DNA of 38,759 nucleotides from Bacillota bacterium (GTDB lineage Bacteria; Bacillota; Syntrophomonadia; Syntrophomonadales; Syntrophomonadaceae), in assembly GCA_029550685.1 (NCBI GenBank), contig JAKPGY010000066.1, forward strand, positions 1 to 38,759, given 5' to 3'. Below are positions 31,065-38,759 of the stretch, piece by piece. Within the stretch, counting starts at the first letter, position 1, and the number at the start of each line of letters is the position of its first letter. Under the pieces are notes generated by a model. It made no database searches. It saw only the letters and a list, made by a program, of their open reading frames with translations, and was not told the origin of the DNA. Made by a program: the position numbers and the translations under genes.

Positions 31065-31113
31065 TTGCGGCGTTTTTTTATGCCCAAAATCTGGTGGTAA
31101 ATAGAGGCAGGTG

Positions 31114-31704
31114 GTGCGATTGGGAGGCAAGATTATTTTAGCCAGTATGGTTCCAGCCGAAAGAAAGCTGATGAGCAGTATTCTACAGCGGGCGGGATAC
31201 CAGATAACTGCAGAAACCGACAGTATCAGGCAAGCCCTGAGAAAGGTCCGCTCTCTGTACTGTGATCTGCTTATTATTGACAGCGGATTAGATGGGGGTA
31301 AGGGCTATAAGCTGGCGGAGATAGCAGACCAGGACCGGCTGGCCGCGGTGCTGATGGTAACCGACACGGATGTTGCCTACTTTCACCAGGAGTTTGCCTA
31401 TATTATCAAACCGATCAGCAGAGAAAACCTGATACCGGCAACAAAATCTGTTCTCTGGAATTGGCGCCGGGAAGAAGAATTAAGGCAGAGGATCAGCCAT
31501 CTGGAGAATAAGCTGGAAACCAGAATTATTGTGGATAAAGCCAAAGGAATACTCATGGATGTCCAAGGATGGACGGAAGAACAGGCTCACCGCTATATAC
31601 AAAAAGAAGCTATGAACCAAGGTATTACCGCCCGGCAAATGGCGACCTTGATTGTGGAAAAGTTGGGAAAAAACCGAGCATTGTTAAAGAAAGAGGAGGA
31701 ATGA
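31114..31704 (+). CDS. ANTAR-domain response regulator (nitrogen type)
   Basis: N-terminal receiver-like domain and C-terminal ANTAR RNA-binding domain; such proteins act as antiterminators on target leader RNAs, often for nitrogen genes. The receiver has the phospho-acceptor Asp in [12 protein letters not shown] and the Lys in YIIKPIS, but the acidic pair expected after the first strand is replaced by ASMVPAE, so ordinary phosphorylation is doubtful. The linker [14 protein letters not shown] is a coiled coil, then the ANTAR block [15 protein letters not shown]...[13 protein letters not shown]. About 196 residues from GTG 31114; GTG 31111 is also possible. It is four bases before glnA, so likely co-transcribed. 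Confidence 0.88.
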   Translation: MRLGGKIILASMVPAERKLMSSILQRAGYQITAETDSIRQALRKVRSLYCDLLIIDSGLDGGKGYKLAEIADQDRLAAVLMVTDTDVAYFHQEFAYIIKPISRENLIPATKSVLWNWRREEELRQRISHLENKLETRIIVDKAKGILMDVQGWTEEQAHRYIQKEAMNQGITARQMATLIVEKLGKNRALLKKEEE

Positions 31705-31708
31705 CCAT

Positions 31709-33046
31709 ATGAAAGAGGCCCAAATAATGGAGGTTTTGGAAAAAGTCAAGACTCATGGAGTGCGGTTTATCCGCTTGCAATTTACAGATGTTAATGGGGT
31801 GCTCAAGAACGTAGCCATCCCAGCCAGTCAGGTAGAAAAGGCTTTAGAAGGGGACCTGATGTTTGACGGGTCATCTATTGAAGGTTTTGCCCGCATTGAA
31901 GAATCGGATATGTATCTGATTCCCGACCCCAGCACCTTTACCATTATGCCCTGGCGCCCTTCCAGCGGAGCAGTGGCCAGAATGATATGCGATGTATACA
32001 GCCCGTCACCCAAAGCTCCCTTTATCGGTGACCCGCGCACCAATCTAAAAAGAATAATTAAACAGGCGGAAGACATGGGTTTTGTAATGAATGCCGGCCC
32101 CGAATGTGAGTTCTTTTTGTTCAACCTTGATGAAGAAGGTGTTCCCATAATTCACACCCATGATCAGGCCGGGTATTTTGACCTGGCTCCGGTTGATCTG
32201 GGAGAGGATGCCCGCCGGGATATGGTATGCACCTTGGAGGATATGGGGTTTGAGATAGAAGCCTCTCATCATGAGGTAGCCCCGGGGCAGCATGAAATAG
32301 ATTTTAAGTACGGGCCGGCCTTACAGGTAGCTGACGACATCGTTACCTTTAAACTAGTAGTTCGCACCATAGCTCAGCGTCACGGCTTGCATGCTACCTT
32401 CATGCCCAAACCTATTGTCGGTATTAACGGATCTGGTATGCATACCCACCAGTCCCTGGCCAGCCTGGATGGTACCAACCTGTTCTATGATCCTGACACC
32501 CCGGACCAGCTGAGTGATATAGCTCGCTGGTACATGGGAGGAATTATCAAACATGCCCGGGGACTAACTGCTATTACCAATCCCACGGTGAACTCCTACA
32601 AGCGTTTGGTACCTGGGTACGAAGCTCCTGTATATGTGGCCTGGTCCGAACAAAACCGCAGCTGCTTAATCCGGGTGCCGGCCAAACGTGGTGCTTCCAC
32701 CCGCATAGAAGTACGGCATCCCGACCCTAGCTGTAATCCCTACCTGGCCATGGCCGTGATGCTGGCAGCTGGTTTGGACGGCATAAAAAACAAAATTGAA
32801 CCGCCGGCTCCTGTAGATGCCAATATCTATCATTTGAGCCAAGCAGAACGTGATAGTATGGGAATTCCCAGCCTGCCAGGTTCCCTGGCTGAAGCATTGC
32901 TGGCTCTGGAAGAGGATCAGCTTATTAAAGACGCCTTAGGACCACATATTTACAAAAAGTTTACGGAAGTCAAATGGGCTGAATGGGAACGGTACTGCCG
33001 GGAAGTTCACCCCTGGGAAATCCAGGAGTATCTGCGCAAGTTTTAA
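31709..33046 (+). CDS. glnA: Glutamine synthetase type I (GSI-alpha)
   Basis: Makes glutamine from glutamate, ammonium and ATP. 445 residues, the short GSI-alpha size without the adenylylation-site insert. Motifs are [34 protein letters not shown] with Arg62, the residue needed for glutamine feedback inhibition in Bacillus, [11 protein letters not shown] metal ligands, the ATP-binding segment [17 protein letters not shown], and the glutamate flap [17 protein letters not shown] with RVPA. ATG with GAGGAGGA upstream. Downstream genes build a glutamate synthase, so this operon is a GS-GOGAT pathway. Confidence 0.97.
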   Translation: MKEAQIMEVLEKVKTHGVRFIRLQFTDVNGVLKNVAIPASQVEKALEGDLMFDGSSIEGFARIEESDMYLIPDPSTFTIMPWRPSSGAVARMICDVYSPSPKAPFIGDPRTNLKRIIKQAEDMGFVMNAGPECEFFLFNLDEEGVPIIHTHDQAGYFDLAPVDLGEDARRDMVCTLEDMGFEIEASHHEVAPGQHEIDFKYGPALQVADDIVTFKLVVRTIAQRHGLHATFMPKPIVGINGSGMHTHQSLASLDGTNLFYDPDTPDQLSDIARWYMGGIIKHARGLTAITNPTVNSYKRLVPGYEAPVYVAWSEQNRSCLIRVPAKRGASTRIEVRHPDPSCNPYLAMAVMLAAGLDGIKNKIEPPAPVDANIYHLSQAERDSMGIPSLPGSLAEALLALEEDQLIKDALGPHIYKKFTEVKWAEWERYCREVHPWEIQEYLRKF

Positions 33047-33072
33047 ATTAAGCGCCAGGGGAGGGATTATCC

Positions 33073-34185
33073 ATGCTGCGGCGAGAGGGAGAAATTAGAA
33101 TACCCAGCGGTTGCGCTATCGCAGGTATTATCAACCGTCAGGGTGAACGGTTCGGTGGCAGCGATATCATAGCCAGTATAGCAAATATGCACCAGCGCTC
33201 CAATGGGCTGGGAGGAGGGTTTGCAGCCTATGGGATTTACCCGGAATACCAGGACTATTATGCTTTGCATATTTACTATGATGATGAAACCGCCCGGCAG
33301 CTTACCGAAAATTATTTGAACCAGAATTTTCGCATAGTGGTTAATGAAATGCTGCCCCTGCGCCCGCTGCGCAGGATTGTTGATGCTCCTCTGATCTGGC
33401 GATATTTCGTTAGGCCCCGGGAAGAAAAACTGATGCTCACCCATATGGGTGAAGATGATTTTATCTTTCAAGCAGTAATGTGGATCAATGACTGCTTGCG
33501 GGGAGCTTTCGTGGCTTCCAGCGGTAAAAATATGGGGGCATTCAAAGGAGTAGGGTATCCCGAGGACCTGGGTGAGTTCTTCCGCCTGGAGGAGTACCAT
33601 GCTTATCTCTGGACTGCTCATGGGCGCTTTCCCACTAATACCCCAGGATGGTGGGGCGGGGCCCACCCCTTCACTCTTCTCAACTGGTCGGTGGTGCATA
33701 ATGGGGAGATTTCATCCTACAGTACCAATCGCCGGTTTCTCGAGATGTATGGATATAAATGTTCCTTGCAGACCGATACGGAAGTCATTGCTTACACTTT
33801 TGATTTTTTGATGCGCAAACAGCAGCTGTCTTTGGAGGAAACCCTGGATGTAATAGCCGCCCCCTTCTGGACCAGCATACAGAAAGATGCCCAGGCTCGC
33901 CTGCGTCGCCGGTATGCAGCCCTGCTCCTAAATGGGCCCTTTTCTATAATAGTTGCCACCGGCAATGGACTCGTAGCCGTTAATGATCGCATCAAATTGC
34001 GGCCCCTGGTGGCTGGCACCCGGGGTAATTACCTGTACGTAGCCAGCGAGGAGTCAGCCATCAGGGTAGTTGCGCCGGTTTTGGAAAAGATATGGACCCC
34101 GGGTGGAGGAGAACCGGTAGTCGGGTTATTAAACGATATGGAAGGGCTGACGGCAGTGCCCGATCAGCAGAGCAGGTCAGCCTAA
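33073..34185 (+). CDS. Glutamate synthase GATase subunit (class II glutamine amidotransferase, split type)
   Basis: A stand-alone N-terminal-nucleophile amidotransferase of 370 residues that would release ammonia from glutamine for the synthase core next door. The catalytic Cys is residue 14 (IPSGCAIAGIINRQG), so 13 residues must be cleaved off first. Typical family blocks are RFPTNTPGWWGGAHPF, VVHNGEISSYSTN and SLQTDTEVIAY. The middle is longer than archaeal-type GltB1 as I remember it. ATG with GGGGAGGG upstream, 26 bases after glnA. The following gene supplies the FMN synthase domain; no internal channel domain is fused. Confidence 0.85.
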   Translation: MLRREGEIRIPSGCAIAGIINRQGERFGGSDIIASIANMHQRSNGLGGGFAAYGIYPEYQDYYALHIYYDDETARQLTENYLNQNFRIVVNEMLPLRPLRRIVDAPLIWRYFVRPREEKLMLTHMGEDDFIFQAVMWINDCLRGAFVASSGKNMGAFKGVGYPEDLGEFFRLEEYHAYLWTAHGRFPTNTPGWWGGAHPFTLLNWSVVHNGEISSYSTNRRFLEMYGYKCSLQTDTEVIAYTFDFLMRKQQLSLEETLDVIAAPFWTSIQKDAQARLRRRYAALLLNGPFSIIVATGNGLVAVNDRIKLRPLVAGTRGNYLYVASEESAIRVVAPVLEKIWTPGGGEPVVGLLNDMEGLTAVPDQQSRSA

Positions 34186-34202
34186 ACTGGAGGAGAACCG
34201 CC

Positions 34203-35681
34203 ATGACCATGAAGATGTTAACTCCCGCATTTGCCGTGCAGCGGGATACAGACCGCTGCATACGCTGCAGAGTATGTGTAAATCAATGCGCCAATGAGGT
34301 CCACTATATGGACGAAGATGGCTGGATGTGGGTGGATGAAGATCGCTGTGTAGGATGCCAGCGTTGTGGGGTGCTGTGTCCCACTCATGCTTTAAGTATT
34401 ACCGAATTTCCTATGCAGTTTCGCAGCAACCGTTACTGGACACCCTCCCACATCCGGGAAATCTATGCCCAGGCCCAAACCGGAGGGGTATTACTTACCG
34501 GGATGGGTAATCCCCGGTTATATCGCAGCTTCTTCGATCACCTGTTGCTTAATGCCAGTCAGGTGACCAATCCTTCCATTGATCCTTTGCGGGAGCCTAT
34601 GGAATTAACCACTTATCTGGGCAATAAAGACATGGATAAGCCGGATCAGGAAAAACCCCAATTAAGGTTAAAGGTGCCGGTAATGTTCGCTGCTATGTCC
34701 TATGGTGCAGTTAGTCTTAATGTTCAAAAGTCACTGGCCATGGCTGCCCGGGAAATGGGAACTATGTGGAATACAGGCGAAGGTGGGCTGCACGCCGATT
34801 TACGGGAATACTCTCCCAACACCATAGTGCAGGTGGCTTCAGGGAGATTTGGAGTAAATCCTGATTATTTGCAGGCAGCCGCTGCGGTAGAGATAAAAAT
34901 TGGTCAGGGAGCCAAGCCCGGTATAGGGGGACACTTACCGGGAGAAAAGGTAACCCCGGACGTAGCACAAACCCGTATGATACCAACCTGGTCCGATGCC
35001 ATCTCCCCGGCTCCCCACCACGACATTTATTCTATTGAGGACCTGGCTCAGCTGGTAGAGACACTCAAGGTAGCCACCGGCTATACCAAACCCATCGCGG
35101 TCAAGGTAGCAGCCGTGCATAATATAGCAGCCATTGCCTCTGGTATCGTCAGGGCGGGAGCAGACATAGTGGTTATTGACGGATTTCGAGGAGCTACCGG
35201 AGCAGCACCACTGCGTATCCGTGATAACACCGGGATTCCTATTGAAGTAGCCCTGGCTCAGGTTCACCAGCGTTTGCTGGATGAGGGTATTCGCCAGCGG
35301 GCTTCTCTGGTAGTCTCCGGAGGCATCCGCAGCAGTGCCGATGTAATCAAGGCCATTATCCTGGGAGCAGATGCCGTTTATATCGGTACCGCAGCTTTGA
35401 TTGCTCTGGGATGTCATATGTGCCAGTGCTGCTTTACCGGTCGCTGCAACTGGGGCATAGCTACTACCGATCCCCACTTAAGCAAGCGCTTAAATCCACA
35501 TCTGGGTGCGGAAATGGCCGCTAATCTGCTCCGTGCCTGGGAGCATGAGATCAAAGAAATGATGGGCGGTATGGGAATAAACTCGGTAGACAGCCTGCGG
35601 GGCAACCGCCTTATGCTCCGGGGAATAGGCTTGGAACGGCATGAACTGGAACTGCTGGGCGTTCTGGCTGCCGGAGAATAG
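34203..35681 (+). CDS. Glutamate synthase core with N-terminal ferredoxin domain (GltB2-like)
   Basis: Joins ammonia to 2-oxoglutarate using two electrons. Residues about 15-65 hold two 4Fe-4S motifs (CIRCRVCVNQC and CVGCQRCGVLC). From about 120 the FMN/2-oxoglutarate-binding barrel of the GltS family runs: VMFAAMSYGAVSLNVQKSLA, GIGGHLPGEKVTPDVA, IAVKVAAVHNIAAIASG, then VVSGGIRSSADVIKA. CHMCQCCFTGRCNWGIAT near residue 404 provides the 3Fe-4S cysteines. 492 residues. ATG 34203 has GGAGGAG 6 bases upstream; an earlier in-frame ATG lies inside the previous gene. Electron input may come from the ferredoxin and FAD genes downstream. Confidence 0.9.
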   Translation: MTMKMLTPAFAVQRDTDRCIRCRVCVNQCANEVHYMDEDGWMWVDEDRCVGCQRCGVLCPTHALSITEFPMQFRSNRYWTPSHIREIYAQAQTGGVLLTGMGNPRLYRSFFDHLLLNASQVTNPSIDPLREPMELTTYLGNKDMDKPDQEKPQLRLKVPVMFAAMSYGAVSLNVQKSLAMAAREMGTMWNTGEGGLHADLREYSPNTIVQVASGRFGVNPDYLQAAAAVEIKIGQGAKPGIGGHLPGEKVTPDVAQTRMIPTWSDAISPAPHHDIYSIEDLAQLVETLKVATGYTKPIAVKVAAVHNIAAIASGIVRAGADIVVIDGFRGATGAAPLRIRDNTGIPIEVALAQVHQRLLDEGIRQRASLVVSGGIRSSADVIKAIILGADAVYIGTAALIALGCHMCQCCFTGRCNWGIATTDPHLSKRLNPHLGAEMAANLLRAWEHEIKEMMGGMGINSVDSLRGNRLMLRGIGLERHELELLGVLAAGE

Positions 35682-35692
35682 GGGGGATCACC

Positions 35693-36130
35693 ATGAAAGT
35701 AGTAAGTTCAGCTGAATACTGTCTGGGCTGCGGTTTATGTCGAATTCACTGTGCCGCTGGACATGATGGTTATAATGGCAGCATATTGAAAGCGTATAAA
35801 AGAGGGACTCCCCGACCCCGGGCAGATTTGATAGTAGATCAGGATCAGTCCTGGCTTAATACCTGCCAGCACTGCCCGGATGCTCCCTGTGTAAATGGCT
35901 GTATTACCGGAGCTTTGCAGAGGGATGAACGAGGAGTAGTTTATATAGAAGAAGAGATCTGTGTTTCTTGCTATACCTGCATAATGGTCTGTCCTTACGG
36001 ACATATTCTTCCTGGGGAGCAGGCAGTGCTCAAGTGTGACCTGTGCCGGGATCGTTCGGGGCAGCCTGCCTGTGTTGCAGCTTGCCCAAATGGGGCTTTG
36101 CGGCTGGTTAATGAGGGGGAGATAGCATGA
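35693..36130 (+). CDS. Polyferredoxin-like 4Fe-4S electron-transfer protein
   Basis: A 145-residue protein with four Cys clusters: CLGCGLCRIHC, CQHCPDAPCVNGC, CVSCYTCIMVC and CDLCRDRSGQPACVAAC. It resembles HycB/CooF-type electron carriers and NapF-like proteins, probably holding four 4Fe-4S clusters. No transmembrane segments. ATG with GGGGGGA upstream, 11 bases after the synthase core; its stop overlaps the next start in an ATGA. It probably shuttles electrons between the FAD oxidoreductase and the glutamate synthase core. Confidence 0.88.
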   Translation: MKVVSSAEYCLGCGLCRIHCAAGHDGYNGSILKAYKRGTPRPRADLIVDQDQSWLNTCQHCPDAPCVNGCITGALQRDERGVVYIEEEICVSCYTCIMVCPYGHILPGEQAVLKCDLCRDRSGQPACVAACPNGALRLVNEGEIA

Positions 36131-37389
36131 AGTATGTAATAATCGGCAATGGGATCGCCGCCGCAGGAGCGGTGGAAGGTATTCGCAGCCGGGATAGGAA
36201 TGGAGCCATTGCGGTCATAGACGGTGAACAGCGAGGTTCATACAGCCGGCCTTTAATTACCTATTACCTGGCTGGAAAGAGAAAAGCAGAACAGATGCGC
36301 TATCGCTCCCCGGCCTTTTTTCATCAACACGGGGTAACCGTAATTCCTGATCGGGCTGTGAAAATTGATAATCAAGCCAGGCAGGTGATACTGCAATCCG
36401 GACAGGCGGTAGAGTATGATCGATTGCTGCTGGCTAACGGGGCTAGTCCAATTATTCCGGAGATTCCCGGAATAGCCCTGGGTGACTGGGTAAAGACCCT
36501 CTATACCTGGCAGGATGCAGAACAGTTAGACCTGCTGGTAACCCCCGGCCACAAGGCAGTAGTAATGGGAAGCGGTCTGATTGGGCTTAAGGCGGCTGAA
36601 GCTTTGTGCCAGCGGGGCATGAAGGTAACCGTTGTTGAAAAACAATCCCAGATCTTGCCCCGCTTGCTGAGCAGAACCAGTGCTGATCTGGTAAGCAACC
36701 ACCTGCAGGATAGAGGAATGGAAATAATAACCGGCCAGGAGGTTACCAGGATCAATGAGTATCATCAAGTTGAACTTGATAATGACAGGAGAATAGAAGC
36801 CCAGCTGGTTATTGTTGCCATTGGCACCAAGCCAAATCTTTCTTTGGCTGCAGCTTGCGGGTTAGCGGTGGATCGAGGTATTTTGGTTGACAGTTACCTG
36901 CGTACTTCAGATACCAATATATATGCAGCAGGAGATGTCATCGAAACCACCGATATTTTAACCGGCTTTCCGTCTGTTATGGCTCTCTTGCCATTAGCCC
37001 ACCAAGAGGGTTTAATAGCGGGGCAGAATATGGCCGGCGCTGCTTGTTCCTATCCCGGAGGCCTATTTATAAATTCGGTCAACCTGCTGGGTATGAATAT
37101 TATAGCAGCCGGAAGTCCGCAGATCCCCGGCCAGACTTGGCTATGGCAGCAACGGGAACAGTATTTGGAGTTGGTTACCGAATGCGGTCGTCTGGTACGC
37201 TATATAGCCTTAAATATGCCTCAAATAACCGGACCTTTAATCAGCTTAATCGAACAGCAACTGAAGTTTCCGGAATCATTTTGGCAGGAGTTTGCCAGTC
37301 AGCCAGGTTTGAACCGACTGCCCAAGCTATACTGGGAAGCGCTTAAGGAGGTGCAGGAAAATGACGGTTGTAGATGCGGGGCAATATGA
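36127..37389 (+). CDS. FAD/NAD(P)-dependent oxidoreductase of the split glutamate synthase
   Basis: Pyridine nucleotide-disulfide oxidoreductase family, NADH-rubredoxin/nitrite-reductase-like type. The FAD-binding site is at the N-terminus (VIIGNGIAAAGAVEGIRS), a second Rossmann for NAD(P)H near residue 140 has VMGSGLIGLKAAEALCQRG, and the closing FAD contact is IYAAGDVIE near residue 258. There is no active-site CxxC pair, so it is a simple electron donor. The last residues GCRCG are set by the overlap with the next gene, 29 bases. ATG overlaps the polyferredoxin TGA. Proposed role: NAD(P)H to Fe-S protein transfer for glutamate synthesis. Confidence 0.88.
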   Translation: MKYVIIGNGIAAAGAVEGIRSRDRNGAIAVIDGEQRGSYSRPLITYYLAGKRKAEQMRYRSPAFFHQHGVTVIPDRAVKIDNQARQVILQSGQAVEYDRLLLANGASPIIPEIPGIALGDWVKTLYTWQDAEQLDLLVTPGHKAVVMGSGLIGLKAAEALCQRGMKVTVVEKQSQILPRLLSRTSADLVSNHLQDRGMEIITGQEVTRINEYHQVELDNDRRIEAQLVIVAIGTKPNLSLAAACGLAVDRGILVDSYLRTSDTNIYAAGDVIETTDILTGFPSVMALLPLAHQEGLIAGQNMAGAACSYPGGLFINSVNLLGMNIIAAGSPQIPGQTWLWQQREQYLELVTECGRLVRYIALNMPQITGPLISLIEQQLKFPESFWQEFASQPGLNRLPKLYWEALKEVQENDGCRCGAI

Positions 37390-38098
37390 TCAGGCTTCTC
37401 TGTTAGAAACCCTGGAAAAGATCAGCGATCCGGAAATAGAAGTTGTGCAAGTTAACGGCCAGCGTTATCTGGGATGTGGCTGGAAGAATCGCAAGAAGTT
37501 AATTCTTCGGGGAACTGCCGGAAATAACCTGGGAGCCTTTGCTGATGGTCCTCATATTCTTCTTTATGGAAACGGACAAGAAGGGGTAGGCAACACCATG
37601 AGCGAGGGGTTGATTGTGGTCCATGGTCGGGTAGGAGATATTGCCGGTTACGGAATGCGCGGCGGCGAGTTGTATATCCGGGATAATGCCGGTTACCGGC
37701 TGGGGATACACATGAAAGCCTATATACAAAAACAACCGGTGATTGTAGTGGGAGGCCGGGCAGGAGCCTTTGCTGGAGAATATATGGCAGGAGGAACCAT
37801 AATAATTTTGGGAATGACTGATGACAGCTGGCCGCTGGTGGGATCCTGGTGTGGTACCGGCATGTATGGCGGAGCCATTTACCTGCGGGGAGAAGTGCCG
37901 TATCAAAATCTGGCCCCGAATACTACTTGCCAGGTTTTGCAGGAAGAAAAAGAGCTGGAACCTATCCGACCGTATCTGCAGCGCTATGCCGATTACTTTA
38001 ATTATGATATCGGGGAAATACTAAGCCAGCCCTTTACCCGGGTAACCCCGGTAAACCAGCGTCTCTATAAGCACATGTATACCGGCTTTGTAAGTTAG
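37361..38098 (+). CDS. Glutamate synthase GXGXG-domain subunit (GltB3-like)
   Basis: A 245-residue protein of right-handed beta-helix GXGXG repeats, the C-terminal domain of the large GltB subunit made as a separate polypeptide. Visible repeats include LILRGTAGNNLGAFADG, GLIVVHGRVGDIAGYGMRGG, PVIVVGGRAGAFAGEYMAGG and LVGSWCGTGMYGGAIYLRG. In fused GltB this domain holds the ammonia channel open and is structural. ATG with AAGGAGG about 10 bases upstream, inside the end of the oxidoreductase gene (29-base overlap). Last gene of the operon; small GTCATT/AATGAC hairpin at 38169-38188 follows with no T tract. Confidence 0.88.
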   Translation: MTVVDAGQYDQASLLETLEKISDPEIEVVQVNGQRYLGCGWKNRKKLILRGTAGNNLGAFADGPHILLYGNGQEGVGNTMSEGLIVVHGRVGDIAGYGMRGGELYIRDNAGYRLGIHMKAYIQKQPVIVVGGRAGAFAGEYMAGGTIIILGMTDDSWPLVGSWCGTGMYGGAIYLRGEVPYQNLAPNTTCQVLQEEKELEPIRPYLQRYADYFNYDIGEILSQPFTRVTPVNQRLYKHMYTGFVS

Positions 38099-38197
38099 TG
38101 GTTATGAAAGGGCAAACTACCGGCACCGATAGAAGACTCACGATGATATGCAAAGAATTAGTTTATATGTCATTGCTGTGAAAATGACTTCATAATG
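38099..38197. other. Spacer after the glutamate synthase operon
   Basis: About 100 bases with a weak GTCATT (38169-38174) / AATGAC (38183-38188) hairpin and no convincing terminator. A worn TGTCATTGC sequence at 38168 may be a decayed repeat end. Confidence 0.4.
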
Positions 38198-38490
38198 TGT
38201 CATTGCGAGGAGCGCAGCGACGAAGCAATCTCAAACCGGGATTGCAGGTATTTGAATGAGATCGCCACGGCACTTGGTGCCTCGCGATGACATAGTGTAG
38301 GCTTGGTTCAAGAAGCTATCACGCGTGTCATTGCGTAGCGAAGCAATCTCAAACAGGGATTACAGGTATTTGAATGAGATCGCCACGGCACTTGGTGCCT
38401 CGCGATGACATAGTGCGGGTTTGGTTCAAAGAAGCTATCTCACGTGTCATTGCGAGCGTAGCGAAGCAATCTCAAACGGGGACCGTAGGT
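38198..38490 (+). repeat. Tandem array of REP-like hairpin units
   Basis: Unit 1 (38198-38325, 128 bases) and unit 2 (38326-38444, 119 bases) are direct repeats; unit 3 (38445-38490) is cut short by a start codon. Each full unit has a forward element (38198-38232; 38326-38350; and 38445-38473 in unit 3), a spacer with GGTATTTGAATGAG, and an inverted element (38258-38292; 38376-38410). Elements share TGTCAYYGCG and GCRATCTC ends. The first element of units 1-3 differs mainly in the middle: GAGGAGCGCAGCGACGAA, GTAGCGAA and GAGCGTAGCGAA. Noncoding, immediately upstream of a GIY-YIG gene. Confidence 0.9.
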
Positions 38491-38759
38491 ATGGAAAAGA
38501 CCTATTATGTTTACATACTTACCAATAAGACCAATAAAGTTTTATATACTGGTGTAACTAGTGATTTGAAAAGAAGGGTTTACGAACACAAGCACAAACT
38601 GGTTGAGGGTTTCACGAAAAAATACAATGTAAACAGACTGGTTTATTATGAGGTTACCAATGATGTCTATGCAGCTATATCTCGCGAGAAACAGATTAAA
38701 GGTGGTCCCAGGCAACGAAAAGTTGACTTGATCAACTCTGTTAATAAGGAATGGCGAGA
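38491..38759 (+). CDS. GIY-YIG nuclease domain protein (URI type), truncated by window end
   Basis: The open frame from ATG 38491 runs to the window edge with 89 codons. It begins MEKTYYVYILTNKTNK, with YVY and LYTGVTSDLKRR giving the GIY-YIG strand pair and catalytic Arg, then EHKH and YEVTNDVYAAISREKQIK, with the metal-binding Glu region. This is the small COG2827/YhbQ-like class. The ribosome site is weak (GGGG about 10 bases upstream). Its start codon lies at the position of the third repeat unit's spacer. The stop codon lies beyond the window, so completeness is unknown. yazA, a relative, is absent from its normal place after trmN6. Confidence 0.85.
   Translation, partial: MEKTYYVYILTNKTNKVLYTGVTSDLKRRVYEHKHKLVEGFTKKYNVNRLVYYEVTNDVYAAISREKQIKGGPRQRKVDLINSVNKEWR

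Noticed and set aside
31073-31079. T7 run as an intrinsic terminator
   Set aside because: No complementary arm for the GCGGCG just before it was found, so a normal terminator is not supported.
38198-38490. CRISPR-like repeat array
   Set aside because: Only two to three units, the spacers are themselves repeated, units contain inverted copies, and no cas gene is present.

Overview
The window reads as low-to-mid GC chromosomal DNA from an anaerobic, endospore-forming Firmicute (Clostridia). The best guess, by inference from gene content, is a Syntrophomonas-like butyrate-oxidising syntroph. The grounds are the Bacillus/Clostridium csfB-tmk-yaaR-holB-ricT-yabA-trmN6-rsmI-abrB-metG-tatD-yabE-rsmA-veg gene order, several sporulation genes, a tungstate transporter under a molybdenum/tungsten-cofactor-type riboswitch, a crotonase plus CoA-transferase pair, and an Fe-S-rich split glutamate synthase.

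Layout. (1) 1-15262 is the conserved housekeeping and sporulation block: Gin/CsfB, a lipid kinase, an Orn/Lys/Arg decarboxylase (YaaO type), thymidylate kinase, YaaR, HolB, RicT, YabA, TrmN6, RsmI, an AbrB-type regulator (minus strand), MetRS, TatD, a YabE-like 3D-domain protein, a YhcN-type sporulation lipoprotein, RsmA, a YkuK-type protein and Veg. yaaQ, yazA and rnmV, present in the Bacillus subtilis order, are absent. (2) 15336-21133 is an accessory cluster: three glycosyltransferases (one CgeB/YkvP-like), two proteins that may be related to spore-coat SPOCS-like domains, a small Cys-rich protein and a small helical protein. Four of its transcription units are preceded by the same sigma-K-like promoter, AC-N17-CATANNNTA, so I read it as a late mother-cell spore-surface glycosylation locus. 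(3) 21199-22532 holds an interspersed inverted-repeat cluster, a patatin-like lipase and a ribbon-helix-helix protein. (4) 22588-25169 is a promoter, a Moco/Tuco-type riboswitch with a terminator, then tupABC for tungstate uptake. (5) 25386-27598 (minus) is a crotonase and CoA-transferase operon of acyl-CoA metabolism. (6) 27762-38098 is a nitrogen block: carA with a leader terminator, PII, AmtB, an ANTAR regulator, GlnA, and a five-gene split glutamate synthase (GATase, ferredoxin-FMN synthase core, polyferredoxin, FAD/NAD oxidoreductase, GXGXG subunit). Together these move ammonium into the cell, fix it as glutamine and pass the amide to 2-oxoglutarate or carbamoyl phosphate. (7) 38198-38759 is a tandem palindromic repeat array abutting a GIY-YIG nuclease gene cut by the window end.

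Repeats. One family of hairpin repeats (ends TGTCAYYGCG and GCRATCTC) occurs at 12093, 13231 and five times in 38198-38473. Its arms change in a compensatory way between copies, and the terminal array runs straight into the GIY-YIG start codon, which suggests a REP/nuclease partnership. A second, MITE-like insertion splits or duplicates the terminator after the yabE-like gene.
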